Shown piece by piece: positions 32,938-44,643 of a stretch of 64,000 nt of DNA. This stretch comes from Rutstroemia sp. NJR-2017a BVV2. Its lineage: Eukaryota; Ascomycota; Leotiomycetes; Helotiales; Rutstroemiaceae. The notes under the pieces are model-generated. The model was not told the DNA's origin. It searched no databases and was given only the letters and a program-made list of their open reading frames with translations. Where the stretch lies: contig NJPS01000076.1 in the NCBI GenBank assembly GCA_002946415.1, forward strand, positions 62,001-126,000, written 5' to 3'. Position 1 is the stretch's first letter, and each line of letters begins with the position of its first letter. The position numbers were made by a program, and so were the translations under genes.

Positions 32938-35900
32938 ACTGAATACGGGTATGATGTTGTGTGCGGAAGTAGGAGGATTCGAGTTGGAGGAGTATTAAGA
33001 GTAGATGTATGAGACTTTTCTTCAAACACGAAACAGTAATTCTATGCAGGCAGGCGCAGCGCAAAAGCGAATGTGGGTTGAGAGTGAGTCGAAAAGAGAA
33101 GGAACGAGTTCAAAAAGAAGGGTGAATTCGTTCGACAGGATAGAAGACCAAGACCACTTTATCAACCAGATAGTGAAAGGCGAAAAGGAACAGGTGAGAT
33201 GAGAGATGAGAGATGAGATGTGAAGGGATATGAAATTTCGATGAGGGGAACAGGGAAGAAATAAGCAGGAAGGGGAAGGAATATCTAAGTTTAAGTATGA
33301 GGCAGGAAGGGAGGGTAGGTGGGTGAGATGGCACAGTACCGGGCCGGGGGTATCGCTGTAACGTATGGTACGGAGATATTTTGCATTGCCCTCTTTTTCC
33401 CTCTTTTCCCCTCTGCTTATTTTTCCTCTTCGTGTAACTTACTTTTTGCGTTTCCCTTTCAGACGGCTGGCTGGGGTATGAAATGCATAACACAAACACA
33501 GCCCTGCTGCAATTCTTTTGGCCCGAGGGGGCGTTTTCCAAACAGACCATGTATCAGAGCAATGGCCTTATTGGTGATAAGGAAAGACCGGGCTGACACG
33601 AGCATTCCACCACACGCGAGGCAGCAAAGGCAGAGTCGCCAATCAAAAGTGGGAATTGGTCGCATTGGTCAACAAGTCGAGGAAACAATCCATGGTGCGA
33701 TCCCTCGAAATGACAAGAGAGCGGGTAAAATGACTGGAGCGGTGGATCGTCATGGGATGATGCAGGTACGAAGTACCAATGAATGATCGACGAGACTACT
33801 TCGTGCGAAAGCGCACCCGTGTTTGGCTGAGGGTTATTTGAGATTTTGCTGGGTATTTTGCTGGGCATTTTGCTGGGTACTCTGTCTTGGGTACCTGATA
33901 AGCCCCCTGTTTGCCCCTCGTGTTGGAAGTGACGGCACTATGAGTCCCTCAGTAGTTTCTTGATCCCGAGGCTGTTCCAGTGGCCCATCCACAAATCCGT
34001 TGACGCTTGGTGCAGTCGTCCGTCTACGAGGCCGTTCTGTTTCTCGAAATGATGTATTTGTTTGTTGGTACGAAGTAAGAGTGCTCGTAGAACAGTGAGT
34101 ATGTTAATTAGTCTAAATTATTGCACATTAATGAAGGGGCCCGTTAGATTGTGCAACTAGTGAATGCACTGCACGGCTTATCACCTCGCAGGCTAGCACG
34201 CCCAGGTAGTCTTCTCTAGCATCGAAGAGAACAAATCCCCATGCTTCCATAATCCATACCAATGATTCCATAATCCATCGGACAATCCCTAACACAGACC
34301 GCTCCTGCACATTACCACCTTTCTCTCTTGGCTTTTCTTAATCTTCGTGATCCTCTGGGAAGATTGGATGACTACATCTCTCGAGTCCCGCATGCTACAT
34401 CCTTTCGCGCAGTGCCAAACGCGCAGAGTGTTTTGACTCTTGACTTGGCTCTTCGTGGTTTGTCCACTCAGCGCTCGCTAATCACATCGCTGTGCTGTTA
34501 TGAAACCCGCATCTGCAGCGCGCTGCACCAGTAAAAGTTGTGAAGATTACGCGGTTTCCAACGAGTCCTTTGGGCTAGCACCGTCCGCTTTGAGAGAGGA
34601 ACTACTGCCAGTGCTGGGGGCTATGGGCAAGTTGCAGTGGGCTGCAGATTGTGCTACATGACCCTACGAAGCACACTACTGCCAGTGCCAAAAGACCCTG
34701 GGTACTGGAAGCTAGGAGACGATAGGTTCTGTGGCATTCAAGATCCCAGACTCGAGGTTCACGATCCAATTCCTGAATCATTCGTTCAATTAGCTGTCGC
34801 TCGAATGTCTGCTGCCATTGATGCAAAGCCTCAATACTGCTTGATCCGGCATTTTGTTACGAGAAAGGGCTGAGCAAGTGGGTGGTGGTAAGTTAGTAAG
34901 CACAGCAAGACTGCAAAGAGGTTTATTTTAGGAAACATTTCCTTAAGAAAGACTTTTTCTTCGAGTCGGCTGTGCATCGAAAACCTAACCTACTTTTACC
35001 ACACCAAGCCATCTTCGACCGCGGCGTTGGTCACCAGTCCCAATGTCTCGGTCGCTACCGTTATTCGACGACAACTTGCGGAGTATATCTCTTCGTATCA
35101 TGGTGTCACCGCCGTCAGTAAGGTTACCGATCGTATGTACGAAGTACAACACGAGAAAAGACCCTTCCTACTTTAGTCTACCAGCCACTTCAATATGTAG
35201 GTACCTTTGTCAGTCAACATACTATCGTTAGCTGCAGAAGAATTACGCTTTTCATTGCGTGCGACGACTCCATCCATATCGGATTTCATCTGGTATCTGG
35301 GAAGCATCGTACTACGATGCGTAAGCTGCTGACGACCTCAATGTACGGAAATATCGAGAATTTTTCGCAGCGAGCGATGGCTGTTTCTCGGGCCCGAATG
35401 ACCGTTTGCTGTAAGGTTACAGTACCCGTTATTGTGACGATATGAATTTTAAAATTGACAGGACAACCGTCACACCCCTCTCCATATCGTATCCATATCA
35501 ATAACCTCGTTTTTCTTTCATAGGCAATTTCTTGGTACGAATGCTTCCAAGACAAGCCATACTCCGTACGAATTGCCGACTCTGTCCGTTTTGGCGCTCT
35601 CTCGTATTGAAATTTCTTATCTGCGGGGCCGCCTCGTTTCCATCACCATCTCTACCACGTTTTGCTTGTTGCCGTGCGGACTATTAAGCTTCGACTACTC
35701 ACTTCTCACGCCATTCGTACAGCGCGGGCCTCTGTCATGTTCTGTTTGTCTCGCTTGCTGGCATCAACTCCAGAGTTCAACTGATGTCGGTGAACTTAAT
35801 ATTATCTACAGCTCTCATCCATCGTCTTTGGCCTGAACTCCACTACATGTGCTTTGATAGGGGCCAACACAGTATCAGAAAAGTCTCCCGGGTTTCATCA

Positions 35901-36382
35901 CGAGTCGCAAAATTCCATCTCTTCCACTGCGACTAGCTATTCCACTCCCGTCCCTTCCCCTGATCTAAGCTCCCTCGTTACGCCGAAGCACCTTCCTAAA
36001 AGTCCGTGAACTCCCTACGCATGAGCTTACTCACGAAGAATCCCTGAACCGAAAATCAAGGGTCCATTTACGGTGTCTTCGTCAAATTAAAGATAAGTAC
36101 GATCTGAATGGTCTTCTCTGGTGTCGTCAATGTGTAGGCAGCGAAGACTGGGTGCAGAGGGAGGATGTATGGTGGGTTTTATCAGCAATACAATGGGTAT
36201 CAAAAGTGACATTCTTAAGGTGCGAGTGTAAGTCACTGGGCAAATGGATATCTGCCGGATGCAGGGGATAGAATACAACAGTTATCTTAGTAAGCAACCC
36301 CAATAGTGACAACAGTTGGTGACTCCTCTCCATTGTTTATATATCATCTCTTTTCTACTCTCTTTTCACTATTAATTAACAT
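32938..36382. other. Intergenic 3.4 kb, no supported gene
   Basis: The first 300 bases upstream of Crh hold the promoter and a GAGAT microsatellite (about 33190-33220). Elsewhere there are short ORFs on both strands without family features and palindromic GTACGAAGTAC motifs at 33766, about 34067 and 35137. The region next to 36382 is the promoter of the phosphatase-type gene. Confidence 0.45.
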
Positions 36383-37759
36383 ATGATGCCGCGCGTTGGC
36401 TACTACCGATGGCTACAATTCAGATGTTTTTCACTCAAAGGTGAATCTCGCTGTCTAGGTCCAATGAGTTACTTGAGAAATGTGAAATGGCTAAATCATG
36501 CTGCGTATAAGGAAACAAAGGCTTCTCCACAGCCCATCCCGGTGGTAAAGAAACCGCTTACGCCACGACTTCTTCGACCGCTGGTCTATAACCCAAGATG
36601 TTCGAATTGGGTTGTACTTGAGGATAGCCATGGACAAAGCTTGATGGGTGGTAGTGTGCTAAAAGTAGTATCGTGGAACATCAATTGGTCCGGCGTGGGA
36701 ATTGAGGCTCGGGCTGCTGCAGCACTCGAATATCTCCAAGAGCTTTTTGGAGAGATACAAGATCCATTCGTTGTGATGTTTCAAGAAGTATGTCGAGAAT
36801 CGCTTCAACCTATTCTGAAGAATCCCTGGGTGCAGCGAAATTTCGTTCTTTCAAATACCAAGGCTCCCGAGTCTCTTTACACCAACCTTCCTGGGGACTC
36901 TGTCACCCTGAAGCGCCTCGATTGGCGAGCTACCCCGTACTTTTCCGTCATTATGGTTTCGAGAAATCTGGCAATAGAAAATTGTTTCCGTGTTCCCTTC
37001 GTGACTGAGATGGGAAGGGATGCTCTCGTGGTTGACATACCCATATTCAACTCCAGGGAACAGACCGAACCGGAAGAATGTCTTCGCCTTTGTACGACAC
37101 ATCTAGAGTCACTCCGGTCCGGAAAGGCCTACCGTACCGGTCAACTAAGGCTGATTTCAGCTTTACTGAAAGGTCTCCCTATGGACCCTATCGTGAAATC
37201 TAGGGTTGTGGCGGGGCTTGTAGGAGGCGATATGAATGCAATCGACCAGGCAGAACATGAGTTACACCGGACAACTGATGTTAACCTGCAAGATGCCTGG
37301 GACGACCCTGCATCTCCAATACCAGACGTGAAGCCATCTCAAAAAGACTCGTCCTATGGCCGCGCGAGAGGCAATACGTGGGGATACCAATCAGGCAAGC
37401 CTCGACCAGGCAAGCGATTAGACAAGTTCCTCTATACCGGGTCGCTCGAAACCGTCGCACCAGATCAAGCCCAAGATGTTACTGGGAGGATAGGACGACT
37501 TGGTATTGGGTTGAAAACAGAGGTAGATGTATGGGAGCATGAAACCGTGGAAATGCATATGGAACAAGGAAAGATGATAAACAAGTTACACAAGGAATAT
37601 ATTACCGACGATATGGCTACAACATGGCGAGAGATCGGATTCCCGGGTCACGAGCGGTTAGTCCGCACCAAGATCAGTACCTGGGCCAGCGACCACTTTG
37701 GAATCACAGTTGGTGTTAAAGTTCTCAAAGAACGGTCGTCAGCCCTAAGAGAATCTTAA
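36383..37759 (+). CDS. Endonuclease/exonuclease/phosphatase family protein, TDP2-like
   Basis: This is a single-exon ORF of 458 codons. The ATG at 36383 is followed at once by a second ATG. After about 90 variable residues the EEP fold starts at VVSWNINWSG. It continues with MFQEVC (metal-binding Glu), TTHLESL, GGDMNAID (catalytic Asp/Asn pair) and the terminal WASDHFGI (catalytic His of the SDH motif). The four motifs are in canonical order and spacing. TDP2-type enzymes release 5'-phosphotyrosyl adducts left by topoisomerase II; other EEP members hydrolyse phosphoesters in RNA or lipids. The NWSG and HLES-type motifs favour TDP2-like. The N-terminus looks mildly basic (RVGYYRWLQFR) and could be mitochondrial or nuclear. 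The internal length is normal and no frame break is seen. Confidence 0.88.
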   Translation: MMPRVGYYRWLQFRCFSLKGESRCLGPMSYLRNVKWLNHAAYKETKASPQPIPVVKKPLTPRLLRPLVYNPRCSNWVVLEDSHGQSLMGGSVLKVVSWNINWSGVGIEARAAAALEYLQELFGEIQDPFVVMFQEVCRESLQPILKNPWVQRNFVLSNTKAPESLYTNLPGDSVTLKRLDWRATPYFSVIMVSRNLAIENCFRVPFVTEMGRDALVVDIPIFNSREQTEPEECLRLCTTHLESLRSGKAYRTGQLRLISALLKGLPMDPIVKSRVVAGLVGGDMNAIDQAEHELHRTTDVNLQDAWDDPASPIPDVKPSQKDSSYGRARGNTWGYQSGKPRPGKRLDKFLYTGSLETVAPDQAQDVTGRIGRLGIGLKTEVDVWEHETVEMHMEQGKMINKLHKEYITDDMATTWREIGFPGHERLVRTKISTWASDHFGITVGVKVLKERSSALRES

Positions 37760-39920
37760 TCAACTTCTTTTATACTCTTTAAAAAATAGTTTAGTCACTT
37801 CCGAATCCCTGGGATCGAGCAAGACTCTCTACCAAGGATATCTCAAAATGGTGTTAAGTTAAAGATCTTGAACTTTATTCTAGATGAAGCGATCTGATAA
37901 TCTATATTATACAGCAAACTCGCGTGTTGTCTTCTTGGCCGACGACAAAACGGGTCTTTTTCACGATGGCTTCATTTTCTTTATGTAAGATTGCAGTACA
38001 GAAAGCTATGTACTGTACATGTGAGGCGAATTTGTTGTCCTGATGGCACTGCATACCGTATCGACATGGCTTGGCTTAGCTTGCTTACACTCCTATGCAA
38101 TTTATTTTCACAGCGCCTCCGAGGCGTCTAATTAAGGGATGGAGAGAGAAATGAGCTTGTGCGCCACGTTTCTTACTTCTCGCACAGCATACCCAGACGG
38201 TGGAAATTCCTTCTACAGTACGAAACATTCCCCAGGAAACAAAATCTCTTCATTAATCTTACATGAGTAGATTAGATTAATATCTACCCCATCATCCTAT
38301 CCTATGTTACACCCAGGTTCAGGTTCACGAGCCGTATTCTGAAACTTCGCTTCCCGGGTGTGCGGAGGGTTATCCTTACCACACAGTTGTTTCTTCCTAT
38401 AGGAAGACTCGAGCACCTGTACAGCCTTTCATATGTGTAATAGCAGTCATGCTATGATTTGGTGGGAAATTTGAAGGAAGGGAATGGTTCGGGTGAGGGA
38501 TTTATTAGAGTTGTGCTTATGATGGAGTGAGGTGATGAAACGTGGATTGGGCGAGTAAGATATCTGGGGTGGGGAAATTGCTTGTTTTCTTTTCTTTCTG
38601 TTCATGGAGGAGGGTATCGGTTGGTGGATGGGTTGATGGACTGTATTTTTGATGTTGTTTTCTTTAAGCCGAATTCTTGACGTGAGGGGAGTAAACGGAT
38701 AGTTTCCGTATATGTTCTCGGAAGTCACACCTGGGGATTGTTTCTCCTTCTGCCGGTCAAGTAGCCTAAGGACCGTATTCTTGCATATTGATGCTGTAAG
38801 ATATTGCAGCTGGCGAAGTATCATGTGCCATCATCAAGTGTTGAAATTGATATCCATACTATGAAGAAGGAATGGTCTTGAGGCCAGTCTCTCATTCAAT
38901 CCAGTGCACCTTCACATGGCAACTTACCATTATTTCCTACTACCAGAAATCATCATATTGATGAAAATGGCAGCGCTGAGTCCTCGATGCTGTCTAATGT
39001 AGCTAGCTTGGCACACTCGATGTAGGTGACAACCTGTATCTCCACGTGGCCACAGGTAGAGATATCATCATCAAAAGCTGTATGGAAGCCAGTCATTTCT
39101 TATATCATGAACCGCCATGTCGGCAGCACGATAATGGTACAATTGCATCACCAAAAAGGTGAACGAACGGCATCTGCTTGTCCAGGAATTGTGTTCACTT
39201 GCTAGAACAAAGTACCATTGCTCACCTGGTGCAGAATTTTTCCTTCAAGAACTATATAGACGATAGACACTCTACAGCTATCTAATGCTTCTTTATGTCG
39301 ATAAGTATTTCACTCGCACTAATCAATGCTCTCTAAAATTCCATAGCTTGTGTGCTTCATATTCGGAACCCAGAATACAGTATGCTCAGCGCAAGCGCCA
39401 AAATATACCAAAACCAAATAATCATTTGTAAAATCACTCCACGAACAATCAACCCCCCCAAGAAATCCCATCGTAATAACACTCCAAGAAAATCCCAAAC
39501 CCATCAAGTATAAAACTAACCCAAACATTTCCCACTTCCTTTTACCCCCCCTGCTCCTTTAGCGACCCCCCACCGCAAAAAAATCGCACCACCATACATA
39601 TGGTTCGATGATGAGGCACAAGCAGACCATTTTTTCCTCACAACATCAGGAATACAGGAATCTTTCGCGCGCACGCGACGGCACGGAACGAAAATGGGCA
39701 GATGAAGATGCCGTGTGTGCGATTTATTCCGGTTGTTGATTTCGGATGTAGTGGGAGATGTATGATTTCCCTGCTGGGCTGTGGATTTATATATATGTAT
39801 GTAGTTGGGAGTTACTTCTTTGTGTTTAAGAAATTCTTGGAGTTATCGAGATTCTAAATCCCGTCTTTCTTGTCTATCTGTACTCGTGGGTGAAAAACAA
39901 CAAACAAGCATCATATCGCA
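37760..39920. other. Intergenic 2.2 kb
   Basis: One ATG-initiated 125-codon minus ORF (38447-38824) is rich in Ser/Asn/His/Gln and shows no domain; I do not call it. No repeat or RNA gene was recognised. The right part is the promoter of the protoglobin-like gene. Confidence 0.4.
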
Positions 39921-41084
39921 ATGGCATCACCGTCCCGTTCCCGTCTGCATATCGACCGGAAGGAGCTGTACACGGATTTGGAATCGCGGATTCATTACTT
40001 GCATTCCTTTTTGGACTTTAGCTCTCGTGAGTTTCTACCTCCCCCCTCTCCTCTCCCAAAAACTAACTACCCCCACCCCCAAGGCGACATCCACGCGCTC
40101 CTCACCGGCGCCAAATACATCAAGCAGCTGATCCCCGCCATTGTCAACGTCGTGTATCAGAAGCTGCTACAATACGATATAACGTCGCGGGCGTTCACGA
40201 CCCGGAGCACGAGTTCTGAGGGCCCGGTTGAGGAGCTGCTGACGGAGGACTCGCCGACGATTTTGTTGAGGAAGATGGTGAGTTTTTTTTTTGCCTGTTT
40301 TTGCCTTTTTGAGTTCTTGGGGTTTTGGACGGGGAGGGGGAGAAGAATGGGGGAGTTTGGGGAGGAAGTTGCTGGATGGAAATGGGAGTTTTTGGGAAGT
40401 TGGTATGGAGGAAAATATATGGCAAATCAGGAGGATTTCAAGAACTAACTATGTTGCTGGAGAGATCATGCTAATCTGTTGTGTTCGTTTAGTTCTTGAA
40501 AGGGTATTTGCTGAAATTGTGCTCCGATCCTAGTAAGATGGAGTTTTGGCAGTATCTCGATAAAGTTGGGTATGTATTTCTCATCTTATCATTACTTCAT
40601 ATTATAGTATCCACCCCCTTACTTCTTTCCTTCCCTCCCCTTTCCCCCCTCCCCTTCCTACCCCCTCCTCACCCACCTCCTCCCTCTTCCACCACCAAAA
40701 CTAACCGCCCCTCTCCTCCCCAGAATGATGCACGTCGGCCGCGGCCGCCAACACCCCCTCCACATCGAATACATCCATATCGGCGTGTGTCTGGGGTTCA
40801 TCCAAGACATGATCTTCGAGGCGATTCTCTCGCACCCGAAGCTCGAGATGCAGGTTAAGATTGCGTTGGTCAAGGCCATTGGAAAGGTGCTGTGGATTCA
40901 GAATGATCTGTTTGCGAAGTGGTATGTGAGGGACGGGGAGGAGTTTAGATGTGGGGGGGAGGAGGTGGGGGAGGAGGGGAAGGGAGGTGCGGAGGAGGGG
41001 GAGGTGGGGATGGAGGGTAAGGGAAGGGAGGGAATGGGGAAGGAGGGTGGAAGTTGTCCGTTTGGGGGGGTGGGGAGGGAGTAA
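39921..41084 (+). CDS. Protoglobin-like heme-sensor domain protein
   Basis: Four exons (39921-40026, 40084-40277, 40493-40569, 40724-41084) join to 245 residues. Introns have donors GTGAGT, GTGAGT and GTATGT and acceptors CAAG, TTAG and CCCAG, and all phases fit. The protein follows the globin-sensor (protoglobin) fold. It has HIDRKELYTDLESRIHYLHS, an AAIV-like helix (QLIPAIVNVVYQKLLQYDIT), LKGYLLKLC, and then the region with the likely heme-proximal His (PLHIEYIHIGVCLGFIQDMI) and KVLWIQNDLFAKWYV. Fungal single-domain protoglobins probably bind heme and O2, NO or CO; no output domain is attached. After FAKWYVRDGEEF the C-terminus becomes a Gly/Glu low-complexity tail ending near CPFGG. Assignment is by family pattern; heme binding is inferred. 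Confidence 0.85.
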
Positions 41085-41272
41085 GAAAGGGGATGAGGGT
41101 GGGGATGGGGAGGAGAGAAAGTCGTTCGTTTGGCCGGTTGGGAGAAAGGAGTAAGCAGGCATAAAGGTTAGATGGCCAAATATATTGACTTTCAGGATGT
41201 TTAAAGGCATGGGTAGGTTCTATGTAAGATTAATATTTGATATATTTGCAAGTACTCAAGAGCTCGAAATAT

Positions 41273-41653
41273 ATGGATATTCCGTTGTTCTTCTCTGATA
41301 ACCCTTTTAGAAATGTCAAGAAGCTATCGGGAGTTCTTGGAAACAGTGATGAACTGGCGTCCTCTAGTCTGTTTATTTATATTTCTGCTCCGCGACGTAT
41401 TGTGAAGAGTGAGAATCCAGCAGTGGAGAAAGTATCCCCTTCTTTCCCTTCTGAGCTCAAGGTTGTAGCCAAGATTGCCTGGCCGTCAAGATCGAGCAAC
41501 GTATATATCTATAACGATATGACACTTGATATAAATGCAAGTTACTGGTCGATGGTATCTGGAATCCGTGCCTGGGACTGTCTTACTCGTGCTTACTTAG
41601 TAAAGACTGTGAAGAGAAAAGGCTGGATTAAACGAACTTCCACAGGCGAGTAG
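41273..41653 (+). CDS. Small orphan ORF
   Basis: The ATG at 41273 opens 126 codons, ending in TAG. The sequence is evenly mixed (SDNPFRNVKKLSGVLGNSDE, WPSRSSNVYIYNDMTLDINA, YLVKTVKRKGW), with no signal peptide, low complexity or known domain. It lies only 190 bp after the protoglobin-like gene in the same direction, in AT-rich DNA. It could be a lineage-specific gene or a fragment, and nothing tells function. Confidence 0.35.
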   Translation: MDIPLFFSDNPFRNVKKLSGVLGNSDELASSSLFIYISAPRRIVKSENPAVEKVSPSFPSELKVVAKIAWPSRSSNVYIYNDMTLDINASYWSMVSGIRAWDCLTRAYLVKTVKRKGWIKRTSTGE

Positions 41654-42179
41654 AATTGCTTATATCTCAATAGCTTATAGATAGATAGATATTACTCCTG
41701 TATGTATTGCCTGTTCTATCGACCAAAATATGATCTGACCTGAGCTATACAAGCGGCAAACAATTCCCGTGGGGAAAGACCTGTTCGATGAGATGCTTCC
41801 TGGGCTACTGTCGGATGTTTACACTCTGGCGGTGTACCTCTCTTAACATGAGTGACATGATAGATTTTATTATTCAGCTAGCTAAATACCTAGGCATATC
41901 TTTTAATGCATTTTTCTAGCTGCGGAAATGTTTCATGGCATAGACTACTAGAGGGTACAGGATTTTGTCAACTAAATCCCACTCAATTACTACTTACTCT
42001 TTTCTTTGCTGTGGGTGCGAGCACGAGGAGAGTACCTTTTGCCCTCCATTACATGATCAAATTTTGAGATGGCCTGAGGGAAGAGGAGAGGTAAATTCAG
42101 CATTAACGTCATAACCACGTGTTGTCATTCATCGTGCATTGATTTGTGCTTCCTATCTCCTTTTCAAACCCAAGTAAGG
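41654..42179. other. Intergenic, AT-rich
   Basis: This is the 3' flank shared by the orphan ORF and the oxygenase gene. I see nothing supportable. Confidence 0.45.
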
Positions 42180-43442
42180 TTAATACTGCAACGCGCTTCT
42201 CAACTTTGCGTACTCGCCGAACGCAACAGGATCGTATTTTGGCGTTTCGCCCGCCCGCACACTTTCGGGGAGACAGGAGATAGTCTTATCAACGTCGGGA
42301 CTTACGAAATAGGGGATACTGTAGCGGGCGCGGGTTATGCGTCCGCCAGTTGGGGTGGTGGTGTAGCGGTCAGCGAGAGGAGGGAGCTGCACGCGGTGGA
42401 GGGTGGATTTGAGGGTATCTGGTTTGGGGAGGAGAGTGTTAGTTTATATGGGCAGGAGTTGGGAGGAGAGGGTATATGAGCGAAGGCAGTGGAGAAAGAA
42501 CCAGACGACGACGCAGTAAGTATACGGAGGGGAGGGGAGGGGAGAGAGAAAATAGCAAACGACAAACCATTAGTCCACCTCATCAACAAATCACCCACAT
42601 TAACCACCACCGCGCCCTCTCTCGGCTCCACTCTTACAAACTCTCCGTCCCCGCCCGGTTTCTCTACCTCCAAACCTCCACAACCATCCTGCCACACCAT
42701 CGTAATACTCCCCCAATCCGTATGCGCCGGCAACCTCACCTTCTCTCCGGCTTCAATCTCCTTCGCCAACACAGGCGGATAATGCAGTAATCTCAACTGA
42801 TTGTTTATACCGGAGTGGAAATCTCTCAGAAATGCTGGATCTTTCAGTTCCATCCCGGTACCAATCGCAAGAAGAATTTCCCGTGCAGTGAGGAAGAGTC
42901 GGTCGTAGAGGGAGAGCATAAATGGTTGGAAGTCTGGAAGAAGGGATGAGGGAAGCCAGATGTTGGGCTGGTCAGGGTTGTGAGGGGAACCGATTTCGTA
43001 TGATTCCTTGTGGTAGAGAGTGTTAATGGATGCTGAGACGAGGAACTGGGGAGAGTAGATCAAAAATAGGAGTTATTTAGAGCAGAAGAAGGAAAACAAC
43101 CTTCCAATCAACCACCTCTCTCAACTTTTCTCCCATTTCCTTGTCCCCTCCAAAGCCCTGATAGACCTTTTCCAATCCAGGATGCGAGTATCCTCTATGG
43201 ACAGTTGGACCAGGTGGGTGCGGGGCAAGTGCTTTGTCCTCAGGAGAAAGATCGAAGAGTTGTTTGGTTATGGAGAAGGCTTCGGTGATGAGTGAGGAGG
43301 GTACATCGTGGTTGATAATTTGAGCGAATCCAACGGTGCGAAAAGCAGAGACGAGGGATTTCGCGACAGCAAGGCGTTCAGATGGGTTGGGTGTGGGTGC
43401 AAACCAGGGCGCAAAGTCGATTGTGGGAATTGGGATGGACAT
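42180..43442 (-). CDS. 2-oxoglutarate/Fe(II)-dependent oxygenase (isopenicillin-N-synthase-like)
   Basis: Exons 43101-43442, 42568-43006 and 42180-42418 give 339 residues from the ATG at 43442. Introns are 94 nt (GTTGTT to ACAAG, an atypical donor) and 149 nt (GTTTGT to ACCAG). The N-terminal DIOX_N part reads IPTIDFAPWF, FRTVGFAQIINHDVP and FDLSPEDKALAPH. The double-stranded beta-helix follows: iron ligands HTDWGS (HxD) and LHRVQLP (second His), and the 2OG-binding RYSIPYF (RxS). NNQLRLLHYPP is typical of the family. Small-molecule hydroxylation or ring chemistry is usual; the substrate cannot be told. No biosynthetic neighbours are visible. Three perfect 18-bp repeats sit just upstream. Confidence 0.92.
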
Positions 43443-44643
43443 GTCTGAGGAGGTAGGTGAGCTGGAAGCTGGATGAGTGGAGGGAGCGAATGAGTTACGG
43501 GCTTTAATGCTTCAAGGGAGGAATAATTCACGAATCAAGAATAATTCACGAATCAAGAATAATTCACGAATCAAGCAAGAATAATACTGACAATTGCTAA
43601 ATTGTGCATTGTTTTCGTATATATTATCTCAGAGCCGGACTTGGTAGTTTTGGTTTTAGAGAGGCAGAGATGGTTGAAGCGGGGAGAAGTGAAGTGATAG
43701 ATGTGTTTTTCCAATACATGCATGAATCTATGTATACCACGTGATAAATTGATGCATTGTTACTCAGCTACTTTCCATTTCTGTTACAATGTAACACTAC
43801 ATCGAAGTGAAACTGAAGCTTTGTTTACTCGCGTTGGCTCGAATGATCGAGGTGCATAACCGAAACGTCTCGCTCTATTGGTCGCCGGTGATACGCAACC
43901 ATCCAATTCCAGCCGACGGCTGACATTGAACGCATAATATGTGATATTCAGTTTCCTATCCGCGGCAAGCTGAATGAGATGTATACACTACACTTGGCTC
44001 TGGACTGGAATGAAGTTGGGTTGGGGCGCCGATGAAGGGCTCGACCTGCACAATTCCGTGTAAAATTTGAGGAGACCACCGCCTGTCGAGCGAGTCGAGC
44101 GACCCGACCCCTCTTCAGGCAGATTTCTCGCAAATTCCCACAGTCATTGGATGCCCATCATGTGATGCGGGGATATTTCTGGTGCGGATGAACCAACTAC
44201 CCATCAAGGTGTTTTCCATCACTTATTCTGGAACCGTTCATTCCTTCACTCGGCCAGTATCCAACAATTACTACTCAACGTCCAATCGTCACCTTTAGCA
44301 ACGAAAAGTCTGATGCGCCGAGATAAGGGCCCAGATGTGATTTCATCTTGCTAAGAGAGGGTAAGGGACTATAAGAACTTACGTTTTGCGTCCAGCTGGG
44401 TGTGCTTCATTCACAGCAATCATAAACCATCCTAACCATCTCAAACATACAACCATTTGTCCCTTCATCTTCTGCTAACCAGCATCCTCCGACACACCGA
44501 ACAGAGTTCTCTTCTTCAGAATACTCTGATCTCTCCATCTTCACATATTGCCTCGTTGGCCAGCCTGCCGTTCTTGCTAGAGCAACTGACTCATTCGAGG
44601 TAAGGTAACCTAGCGCTTTACCGTCCGACTTCGTATCATAGCC
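43443..44643. other. Divergent intergenic region
   Basis: This lies between the oxygenase start (-) and the orphan ORF (+). It contains the 18-bp tandem repeat below. No gene or RNA was recognised in the rest. Confidence 0.45.
43521..43574. repeat. Three perfect 18-bp tandem repeats
   Basis: The unit GAATAATTCACGAATCAA occurs three times head to tail with no mismatch, starting about 80 bp upstream of the oxygenase ATG. It probably lies in the promoter or 5' leader. It could be a multimerised binding site or slippage product. Confidence 0.97.

Noticed and set aside
38447..38824. ATG-initiated 125-codon minus ORF
   Set aside because: The composition is low-complexity Ser/Asn/His/Lys with no domain, splice context or conserved-looking motif; it cannot be separated from chance.
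43948..44133. Possible tRNA-like sequence with GGTCGAGCCC
   Set aside because: No acceptor, D-arm or anticodon stem could be paired around it.
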